64,000 nt of DNA from Salinisphaera sp002433465 (GTDB taxonomy: Bacteria > Pseudomonadota > Gammaproteobacteria > Nevskiales > Salinisphaeraceae). Location: positions 62,001 through 126,000 of the forward strand of contig NZ_APNL01000010.1 of the NCBI RefSeq assembly GCF_040361435.1, given 5' to 3'. The translations under genes were made by a program, and so were the position numbers. The notes under the pieces are model-generated. The model made no database searches, was not told where the DNA came from, and saw nothing but the letters and a program-made list of their open reading frames with translations. Each line of letters opens with the position of its first letter. The stretch's first letter is position 1. Below are positions 36,054 through 42,469 of the stretch, piece by piece.

Positions 36054-36710
36054 TATATCGCCTCGATCGTGTAGCGGTGCCCTGCCCACTTCACTATCAA
36101 GTGGGGCGTTGGGCCAGATATCCTTCCTGCGCACGCGCGCGCGGAAGTAAAGGGTGTTTGGAGTAAGAACCCCTTTATGAAGGAGATATTTCGGGTGCCT
36201 GCCAGACTCCGGTTCTGACTCCGTTTTTACTGCCTATTGAAATGGCACCCAATTACGTAAAGGGTGAGAGGTTCAGTTAACCATTTACGAATAAGGGGTT
36301 ATTGCTTTCTTTGACCTCCTTCATAATGGATTAGCCATTTCAGATATCTTGCCGTCCGGGCAAATAGTTGCGAGGGCGCAAAGTTCCGATTTTCGTAACT
36401 TTTCGACTTTTCAAGGCGGCAACGTTCCGCTCGCGCAGCGAATACCGCTATGTACATTGGGTGTAACGGTTCGCAGACCTCGCGTATGCGCGAGTGCGAA
36501 ATAGAGGGCGCTGGGGATGTAGCCCCCCTTACGTAACGGGCGCTCTTAAGCGCGTACTTATAAGTTCGTTGGAACGGGCTGGTTACAGAGGCAGACCCGT
36601 TACGCCGTTCGACAAGCGTTCGAGGTTAAGACGCGAACGCGTAAATCCGGCAACGGCCTGCCCAAAACGTATCTTGCTTCGGCACAGAACTAGACGCGTG
36701 AACCCACGAG
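36054..36710. other. Repeat-rich non-coding region, candidate oriT
   Basis: No credible gene is seen. There is an 11-bp inverted repeat pair (TTATGAAGGAG at 36175-36185 and CTCCTTCATAA at 36316-36326), two copies of TAAAGGGTG, and AACCCCTTTAT versus ATAAGGGGTT, in A/T-richer DNA than its surroundings. Position directly upstream of the MobI-like gene is where oriT lies in SXT-type elements. The oriT idea is inference; no nick site is identified. Confidence 0.35.
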
Positions 36711-36748
36711 GGCCCCAATCGGGCCCCGGCCGGGGCCCGATTGGGGCC
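36711..36748. repeat. Perfect 38-bp GC-rich palindrome
   Basis: The half-site GGCCCCAATCGGGCCCCGG is followed directly by its exact reverse complement and then by TTTT. It would fold into a 19-bp stem with almost no loop. It may be a very strong terminator, a cruciform, or an end-protecting repeat. A related palindrome follows 38 bases later. Confidence 0.85.
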
Positions 36749-36787
36749 TTTTGCGTTTAGCGTGGTTCGAATCGGCCGTCTTAGGGC

Positions 36788-36819
36788 CCCGACTGGGCCC
36801 CTGCCGGGGCCCAGTCGGG
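36788..36819. repeat. Second GC-rich inverted repeat, related to 36711
   Basis: Fourteen-base arms (CCCGACTGGGCCCC and its reverse complement) flank a TGCC loop. It shares the GGGCCCC core and the middle A/T-to-C/T position pattern with the palindrome at 36711. The region to 37050 has no other recognisable feature. Confidence 0.75.
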
Positions 36820-37050
36820 CACTACCGGCGCTCATTCGATATGAGGAACAGCCCACGAGCTATGGCGAGGGTTAGAAGAGTAGTCACTTACTAATCGGTG
36901 GACTCGAAACGTTTGCGACTGATGCGTGCCGAGGCGCTGTAAGGACTGCGCGCGAGATAAAAGTAACGCTATCAGGGATTGGACGCGCCGCTACTAAGTT
37001 TGCTGGCCCGAAAAACCCGAGACACACCAGTGCGCCGGATCGATCTTCTG

Positions 37051-37221
37051 CTAGCGTCCAGGTCGGGACTTACAATCGACGAAGTGTGAATGCTTCGAAG
37101 ACTGATCTTTGCGCAAACGTTCCTGCTGTTCCTCGCGCTTGGAAATCACTGAGATATACAGAACTCCAAGGCCCAGAAGAACGGCAAGGAGCTGGATCGC
37201 CAGGATCACATAGGTCGCCAT
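37051..37221 (-). CDS. Small single-pass membrane protein
   Basis: A 56-residue protein starting MATYVILAIQLLAVLLGLGV with one membrane helix (residues 4-24) and a charged, glutamine-rich tail EEQQERLRKDQSSKH. GGAG lies 8-11 bases upstream of the ATG at 37221. I do not recognise the family. Small membrane proteins of this kind occur in phage and conjugative modules, but nothing here fixes a role. Confidence 0.5.
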   Translation of the reverse strand: MATYVILAIQLLAVLLGLGVLYISVISKREEQQERLRKDQSSKHSHFVDCKSRPGR

Positions 37222-37628
37222 AGCAGGTCTCCGCGACGTACTTCGATAGTTAAGAGTAGCAAACCCGCGAGCGATAGACGGGGCCTGCCCCTTCCTCATC
37301 GAGTATTACTACCGCCCTCGGTCAACTATATGGCTCTTTATGCCTTGGGTACCGTCAGCGCAGGCTGTTAGGGCGCTGGAAGCCCAGAAATACGCAGATG
37401 CAGAATCGCCTTTTCGGCGTCATCCCCCCACGTTTCTAGCAACGGTTCAACGAATGGCTCTTGGATCGCTTACGGCTGAGTCCGACAAACTGGAAATTTT
37501 GTAGAAGGGTCATAGTGAGGCTGGGTCCTTTTTAAACCGCGTACCGGTTGCTGAGCGCACTACAACTATTTACCCCGACCGACCCACCGAGTTGCCCCGA
37601 CCGTGTAGCCGACCGCCACAGTTCTTCT
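37222..37628. other. Intergenic region with a possible coding scrap
   Basis: No complete gene is seen in 407 bases. On the minus strand near 37365-37470 one frame reads IQEPFVEPLLETWGDDAEKA followed by ILHLRISGLPAP and a stop, which looks like the C-terminal tail of a lost gene. The rest shows nothing I can name. Confidence 0.35.
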
Positions 37629-37994
37629 ATGCTTCGCCGGGTCTCCAACGCCCTGGTAACGACCGTACTCGCCTTTATCCTGGCTGTACTCGGCTTCTTC
37701 GTGCTCGTAGCCTGCGTCCTGCCCGTGGCCGCACATATCGATGCGGGATTGCGGGGTCAATTCGATGTGGAGTGTCGCGACATGACTAAGGCGGCACTGC
37801 GATCGCATATCGTGCGCCACCTCAAGCAGCATGACCGTAGCGCCGAGGTCGCTTCGCTAGAGCTCGCTGGTGAGCCGCGCTACGACCAATCAGACAAGAC
37901 GGTCGATTTCCTCGCTGTAGCGTTCGATACAAACCGGGCTCAGCAGACCGCGATGGTCGGATGCTTTGGGAATGTCGAAATCAGCGTACGGTGA
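37629..37994 (+). CDS. Hypothetical membrane-anchored protein
   Basis: From the ATG at 37629 the 121-residue protein has a short basic start (MLRRVSNALVTTV), one strong membrane helix (about residues 10-35) and a soluble, probably periplasmic domain with cysteines at VECRDM and VGCFGN that could form a disulfide. It contains KTVDFLAVAFDTNRAQQTAM. The family is unknown. It stands alone in this part of the island, with no operon partner. Confidence 0.5.
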   Translation: MLRRVSNALVTTVLAFILAVLGFFVLVACVLPVAAHIDAGLRGQFDVECRDMTKAALRSHIVRHLKQHDRSAEVASLELAGEPRYDQSDKTVDFLAVAFDTNRAQQTAMVGCFGNVEISVR

Positions 37995-38143
37995 TTTGCC
38001 GGCAGTCGACGACATAGGCTCGAAAACAACTCGCCGATAGAGGGCTTGAATGTGCCCTGCCGCTCGGCGTCACCTTCATCGAAAGCGCGACGCCGTGCTT
38101 CCGTGATCGCGGCGCGATAGATGCGCCCGTTTCGCCACTGACT

Positions 38144-38311
38144 TCAGTATCCCTCGGAGTGTTGCTCGCTGCGTGCCATCACGCGTGCGCCCTTGCAGAA
38201 AGGCTCACGATAGCGCCAGTAATAGTAGTCGCCCGATGCATCCTCGAGCACCAGCGGTTCTTGGCACTCCGCGCACGCCGGTTTGGGATCAGCGGGGGCT
38301 GAGCTGCACAT
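38144..38311 (-). CDS. Short zinc-ribbon-like ORF, possibly interrupted
   Basis: The minus strand from the ATG at 38311 encodes 55 residues with CAECQEPLVLEDASGDYYYW and a later Cys (PFCKGARVMARS). After the TGA at 38144 the same frame continues as SQWRNGRIYRAAITEARRRA and FDEGDAERQG, which also looks coding. It may be a small metal-binding protein or the start of a longer gene broken by a stop. I do not recognise the family. Confidence 0.35.
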   Translation of the reverse strand: MCSSAPADPKPACAECQEPLVLEDASGDYYYWRYREPFCKGARVMARSEQHSEGY

Positions 38312-38357
38312 GGGTATCACTCGTGGCGGTCATGGCCTTCATACGCCGAACGCCGCC

Positions 38358-38776
38358 CTACTCGGCCCACGGATTGATAACGGGCACCCCGGCAGCCTCG
38401 AACGGCTCGATGTCGCGCGTGGCCACGCTGAAACGTGCGTCGCGGCAATCGCGGCGATCTGACCATCAGCCATAGGCAATACACGGCCGCTGGCCCTGAC
38501 CGTTGCGCTCATCTGAGCGAACACCTCGGCCTCCCGCTGGTCGAACGGCAAAATGCGCTGGTCGAACAACGCCCGTAACAAACGGGTCAGGCCATGCCAC
38601 AGATCATTCTGGCGTTGGCCTACCGACATCTGCTCTACCCCCGCCAACAGTTCAGCCAGGTTGACGGCCGTAAGGTAGAGCGTCTCGGGGTCCTGGCGGT
38701 CCAGCCACTGCTTTACCAGCGGGTTCGCCTGGGGCTTCATGGGTTCTGAGACGACGTTGGTATCGAGAATGATCAC
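38358..38776 (-). pseudogene. FitB/VapC-type PIN toxin with frameshift
   Basis: PIN toxins are Mg-dependent ribonucleases. The start MIILDTNVVSEPMK has the first catalytic Asp, NLAELLAGVEQ the Glu, and MADGQIAAIAATH the third acid. One base appears missing near 38430-38437: the original frame then runs into unrelated residues to 38339, whereas the other frame gives FSVATRDIEPFEAAGVPVIN followed by PWAE and a stop at 38358, the expected FitB ending with the last catalytic Asp. The toxin is therefore probably inactive. Its start overlaps the antitoxin stop (ATGA). Confidence 0.75.
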
Positions 38777-39006
38777 TCGAACGTCGCTGGCTCGAGGGGT
38801 GAATCGTCGCGGTTCGTTGGCAACTCCACGCCGCCCATTTCCCGGCCGAACTCGGCGAGCGCTGTGCCGAGGCGCGTCTTCGGGCGCACGGCATTTTCGA
38901 GAATGGCGCGCAGTTCAGCTTCCATGCTGCGGCCGTGCTTTGCGGCCCGCACCTTGAGCGCACGGTGGGTTTCTTCGGAAAGGTTGCGAATGGTGACGGC
39001 TGACAC
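38773..39006 (-). CDS. FitA-type ribbon-helix-helix antitoxin
   Basis: From GTG at 39006 the 77-residue protein reads MSAVTIRNLSEETHRALKVR with AAKHGRSMEAELRAILENAV, the classic ribbon-helix-helix fold of FitA and related VapB antitoxins. Its C-terminal tail (GGVELPTNRDDSPLEPATFE) would fill the toxin active site. It overlaps the PIN toxin by four bases. An upstream in-frame ATG at 39153 would add unrelated residues. With the partner toxin frameshifted, this antitoxin may persist as an orphan repressor. Confidence 0.82.
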   Translation of the reverse strand: MSAVTIRNLSEETHRALKVRAAKHGRSMEAELRAILENAVRPKTRLGTALAEFGREMGGVELPTNRDDSPLEPATFE

Positions 39007-39244
39007 TGCTAGCACTCCTGCGCATTGCTCGCAGTGCCAGCATAATCCATCAATCGCTAGCGCGCACGGGAAAGCCGAAGCGGAACGGCAATCGCCGAAC
39101 CGCCTCGGTCTGCCTTGTCCTGTTAGATGGTGGGCTCTTTTCCGGCCAGCCAATCCGAGGACCCGATCGCGGACGCCTTCGCCGTATAGCGCACGGTGGC
39201 GTTACGGGTATCGATGGTCGCCTGAACGATCGCCAGCAGACAGC

Positions 39245-39367
39245 CGGCACCAGCGGCAGCAGCCGCTGAGCATCGTCGATCGAGTAGTAGACGCTGCGGT
39301 GGCCTTTTTCATCTGCGCTGACGGGCCTGAGATCGCAGGTTGGCTCAATGACTTGCGTGATTCGCGT
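39245..39367 (-). pseudogene. Fragment of a second jetC gene
   Basis: These 123 bases match 30882-31004 inside jetC with about seven mismatches (roughly 94 percent identity, counted by eye). On the minus strand they encode TRITQVIEPTCDLRPVSADE followed by KGHRSVYYSIDDAQRLLPLV, equivalent to JetC residues 383-423. Outside these borders similarity to jetC ends abruptly. The DNA just below (39130-39240) has another coding-like scrap in a different frame (LAIVQATIDTRNATVRYTAK). It is a recombination scar, not a gene. Confidence 0.85.
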
Positions 39368-39433
39368 CGATTCACTCAAGCGATCGACCTCCGCGCCGCC
39401 CGGCCCCATCTGAGCCACTGCACTGGATGACGA

Positions 39434-39916
39434 TCAAGCACTGAAAAGCCTGCGATCCCACCAGATCGGCGCGGGCAATGTGTGCTCGATCTGCGCGCAC
39501 TCGGGATGCCCCGGGTTGATCAGGATGTTCGACTCGATCCGGGCCACGAACGACGGCACGATGAGTATCGCGCTTCGACGCCCCTTTACCCAGTCGTGGC
39601 CGAACTCCCGGGCAACCGTGGGCAATGCCGTGTCCCAACCGGGCAGCGCATCCTTGGTCACGATCTCGTAGGACAAGCCGCCCGGCAGCGTGATCTCGAT
39701 GTAGTGCTGGTTCGGTGGCATGAGCCCGTTCGCATGAACGAGCTTTTCGAGCATCGACGTCGAGTAGTGCTCGCCGGCGTAGATGACGGGGGTAGTCATC
39801 GTGTTCCATCGCCCCGGCGCGATAGTCGAACCGGTGCCGTCGAAGATGGGATAGCGCCCGTCCGGGTCGCCGATTCGATACGCATACAGCGTTCGATCGA
39901 GTCGCTGGCCGCTCAC
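39434..39916 (-). CDS. RES-domain toxin
   Basis: RES toxins degrade or transfer ADP-ribose from NAD. The 160-residue protein has the pattern LYAYRIGDPDGRYPIFDGTG, GRWNTMTTPVIYAGEHYSTS and MLEKLVHANG, matching the Arg, Tyr/Glu and Ser positions of the RES domain. The C-terminus contains SFVARIESNILINPGHPECA. It overlaps the upstream antitoxin-like gene by four bases, the normal Xre-RES arrangement with antitoxin first. The gene looks intact. Confidence 0.88.
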   Translation of the reverse strand: MSGQRLDRTLYAYRIGDPDGRYPIFDGTGSTIAPGRWNTMTTPVIYAGEHYSTSMLEKLVHANGLMPPNQHYIEITLPGGLSYEIVTKDALPGWDTALPTVAREFGHDWVKGRRSAILIVPSFVARIESNILINPGHPECAQIEHTLPAPIWWDRRLFSA

Positions 39917-40341
39917 AAGGCGCTGCCATGCTCCAGACGTCCCAGCAGATCCTCAACGGCTTCCAGACCGGCGCTGTTCTGCATCGCGACTGCCATCGGC
40001 GCCTGGTCGTCGAACAAGGGGTGTTTGCGCTCGAGAAAGGCACGGGCGGTTTCATCGTCCTGGTAGACACGAACCGCGGCCGTCCAGGCTCGCGCAACGC
40101 GATGCGCCTTCTCGCTGTCGTGAGGATTGAGGGGTTGCCGCATCTTGCGCCGTCGCTGAAGCGTGGGCCGCGCGACAATGCGGTGCACGAACCCCTTGTC
40201 TCCGGGTGCCACCGCGCGTTGCAGATGCATGAGCGTGTTGACCGGGAACCCGCGCTGGATGCGCTCAGCCATGAGCAGCACGGATGAGCGTTCGGAGTGT
40301 TCGAATCCGAGCACGCGTTCAACGGCAGTGATGTCTTCCAT
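39913..40341 (-). CDS. Xre/MbcA/ParS-type antitoxin (DUF2384)
   Basis: This 142-residue protein pairs with the RES toxin. The C-terminal half has the MbcA/ParS toxin-binding pattern: AHRVARAWTAAVRVYQDDET, ARAFLERKHPLFDDQAPMAV and AMQNSAGLEAVEDLLGRLEH. The N-terminal part (LLMAERIQRGFPVNTLMHLQ) is the Xre-like DNA-binding segment, so it probably represses its own operon. Its stop overlaps the toxin start. It appears intact. Confidence 0.85.
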   Translation of the reverse strand: MEDITAVERVLGFEHSERSSVLLMAERIQRGFPVNTLMHLQRAVAPGDKGFVHRIVARPTLQRRRKMRQPLNPHDSEKAHRVARAWTAAVRVYQDDETARAFLERKHPLFDDQAPMAVAMQNSAGLEAVEDLLGRLEHGSAL

Positions 40342-40855
40342 AGAAAGGCTCCAAACGCGATGCGTTCACATGAGCCTATATTATCGCTCGCACGAGCGCA
40401 TGGCTACCGGGGTCTTGCGGTGCCTGTCCCTCGGACGCCGTATATACCCCACGAGGGCATCGATCGTGACAGCCCCTAGCGTTGGACTCTGGCAGGTAGA
40501 ACAAGCGGAATTGATGCGTTCACGACCAATCGAGCAAGGAACTGGGTTCATGCAAGAGAGCTAAGATCTGCGGAACTACCTGGGCGCTCCGGCGGACCTT
40601 GGGCCCCGCCAGAATGATGAGGAGCTGCGGGCGGTCTATCAGGCGGCGTCGTCGCGCCTCGGCAGCAAGCTCGACACACGGACCAAGAATATAAAGGTGC
40701 TGTCTAATGCGGCCGAGCTGATTCGTGTCGGCCACTCGTGGGTGACGTCAAGATCGCGAACGTGCTGTATCTGAATATCGCGATCGCCAGCGTACTCTAT
40801 CTGATCGTCCCACCAACCGACCGGCTGACCAATCAATGCGGTCAGCCGCCTTTCT
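40342..40855. other. Region with a coding remnant on the plus strand
   Basis: No start-to-stop gene is supported. From about 40565 to 40750 the plus strand reads DLRNYLGAPADLGPRQNDEE, LRAVYQAASSRLGSKLDTRT and KNIKVLSNAAELIRVGHSWV without a start codon, so it looks like a piece of a lost gene of unknown family. The remaining bases show nothing recognisable before the repeat at 40856. Confidence 0.4.
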
Positions 40856-40892
40856 GGGCCAACTCACGAAACGGAGAAAATCATACGCTAAG
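40856..40892 (+). repeat. Tn3-family-like terminal inverted repeat
   Basis: The sequence starts GGGCCAACTCACGAAACGGA and ends TCATACGCTAAG. Tn21/Tn501-type 38-bp ends have the same frame (GGGG...CTCA..AAACGGAAAA...ACGCTAAG). The outer G end faces left, so the element interior lies to the right, starting with the copper genes. A close copy in the same orientation is at 61514. Confidence 0.6.
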
Positions 40893-40937
40893 CCTCGTCC
40901 AGCGTTCGCAGCGGTTTTGATCGCCGAGCGACTGTTT

Positions 40938-41401
40938 TTAATCAATGGGGCGCTTGGCCACAGCATGCGCTTTGCCACGGGCGATCAGCTAGCGGTTAAC
41001 GGGGAACGCTGCGGCACCGGCGATAAGCAATGCCAGCACAATACTGATGCAGAACAATAGTGAGGCCACACCAGCCGCCATCGCGCCGGGGATGACCAAC
41101 ATCATGAGATTATCCACTGTCTCCGTGATCGCGATCGACGCGGTATCGGCGGCCAGAGTGAGTTTGAGCGAGGCGCTGAAAGAAAGTGAACCCGGCTCGG
41201 AGCAGCAGCTGCAGCATGGTCAGGAAATAGCCAAAAAAGAACGCGAGAACAACCGCAATCGCGATAGTTGCGACCGAACCCCGTAACCATGCCAACCACC
41301 TCAGCAATAGCGCAGCCGCTCAGGCAGTATATGGTTGCACTGAGTGCGGTCTGGTTCAAAGAAGCGCCGCCGGTGTGCGTGTGGTGCGATGTCGAATTCA
41401 T
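40938..41401 (-). pseudogene. DUF4396 membrane protein, frameshifted
   Basis: Read across three frames the minus strand gives LNQTALSATIYCLSGCAIAE plus VVGMV, then IAIAVVLAFFFGYFLTMLQL with LLRAG, then LAADTASIAITETVDNLMML with VIPGAMAAGVASLLF and FPVNR. These are the helices of DUF4396 proteins, which often neighbour copper genes. Two frameshifts (near 41290 and 41170) and a stop after FPVNR disable it. It starts at the ATG at 41401, 76 bases after the cueR stop, so it was probably the second gene of a cueR operon. Confidence 0.75.
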
Positions 41402-41476
41402 CGGTGACTCACGGTCCCATATTCGGTAGCGACATTTGTTGCAGCAAGGGATCTAGCCCGGCTATTTACGGCGCGG

Positions 41477-41956
41477 TCAGGGGCTTGTGTTAACGCCCGA
41501 TCGGCGGCCGCCCGCGGGTGCACGCATGCGCCGCCGGTTCGTATTTTGCGGCGGCTCGGGCGGCTGCTCTCCCTCGGACAGGCCCTCGATGATGGGACAA
41601 TCCGGCCGGTGATCGCCGCGGCAGTGCTCAGCCAGATGCTGCAGCGTCTCCCGCATGGAATTCAGCGCTTCGATCTTGTCTTCGAGTTCGGCCACGTGCG
41701 CCAGAGCCACGGACTTGACGTTGGCGCTGCTGCGACTGCGGTCGCGCCAGAGGGACACCAGCTCGTGCATCTGCTTGACGGAAAAACCAAGGCTTCGCGC
41801 CCGCTGGATAAACTTCAGGGTGTGAATGTCGGCATCGGTATAGACGCGATAGCCGGATTCGGTGCGGCCTACGGGCGGGATGAGATTCACCCGCTCGTAG
41901 TAGCGGATCATCTTCGCGGAGATACCGGATGCTTCGGCGGCTTGGCCTATGTTCAT
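41477..41956 (-). CDS. cueR: Copper-responsive MerR-family regulator CueR
   Basis: CueR activates copper efflux genes when it binds Cu(I). From the ATG at 41956 (MNIGQAAEASGISAKMIRYY) the winged-helix DNA-binding part is followed by a dimer helix and the metal loop HCRGDHRPDCPIIEGL. The two ligands are Cys112 and Cys120, the same positions as in E. coli CueR, and there is no Cys near residue 77, as expected for a Cu(I) sensor. The 159-residue protein has an extra basic C-terminal tail. CueR-type operators occur nearby at 45063, 45154 and 45754. Confidence 0.93.
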   Translation of the reverse strand: MNIGQAAEASGISAKMIRYYERVNLIPPVGRTESGYRVYTDADIHTLKFIQRARSLGFSVKQMHELVSLWRDRSRSSANVKSVALAHVAELEDKIEALNSMRETLQHLAEHCRGDHRPDCPIIEGLSEGEQPPEPPQNTNRRRMRAPAGGRRSGVNTSP

Positions 41957-41989
41957 GATCGCCTCATGCCTCAAAGGGGGCTCGACCGG

Positions 41990-42430
41990 TCAGGCTTCGA
42001 CCGCCGAGCCAGTTTCCGGGATGAAAAACGCGTCCGCGTGCAGACCGCCGGCCCTCAGACCACGTTGGGTTAGCAGGTCCTGCGGCGCGTCGACCATGGC
42101 GGGCGGCCCGCGACGTAAGATTTCCAGCTGTCGAGATCGGCCAGATCCTGGCCCACGGCGTCAGTGACCCAGCCGGTGCGCCACGCTCCAGTCGCTGTCG
42201 CCTCGGACAACGTTAGCATGGCGTTCGGCCAACGCTTCAAAATGCCCGTCGAAGTACAGATCGCGCGCTGTGCGAACGCCTTGGTCGATGTGGATGGGCT
42301 GTTGCAGCCCACGGGCAAGCGCCGTTCCCACGATCGGGCCGGCATGTTTTCGCGCAGAAACGAAGTGCCGTAGGGCCCTTCGACGGGCACTTCATCATCA
42401 ACCGCCAGGTTTGTCGCCACGCGTTGACTG
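41990..42430 (-). pseudogene. Degenerate ferredoxin reductase-like (FAD/NAD(P)H) gene
   Basis: Pieces in three frames of the minus strand read VATNLAVDDEVPVEGPYGTS with FLREN, then IVGTALARGLQQPIHIDQGV and LYFDGHFEALAERHANV, then ATGAWRTGWVTDAVGQDLAD with LDSWKSYVAG, and finally MVDAAQDLLTQRGLRAGGLH with ADAFFIPETGSAVEA and a stop at 41990. This is the FAD- and NAD-binding half of a phenol hydroxylase/NqrF-type reductase. The usual glycine-rich NAD motif between the first two pieces is deleted. It lies between cueR and copA and is non-functional. Confidence 0.75.
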
Positions 42431-42469
42431 GCCGCCTCGCCGGCTCGCGACCTCCTCGTTCGGCCGCGG

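Noticed and set aside
36626..36856. Minus-strand ORF across the GC palindromes
   Set aside because: Its Gly/Pro/Ala/Arg-rich sequence comes from the palindromes themselves; no start signal or homology.
40738..40920. Short plus-strand ORF spanning the 40856 repeat
   Set aside because: It crosses the Tn3-type repeat, has no start signal and no recognisable domain.
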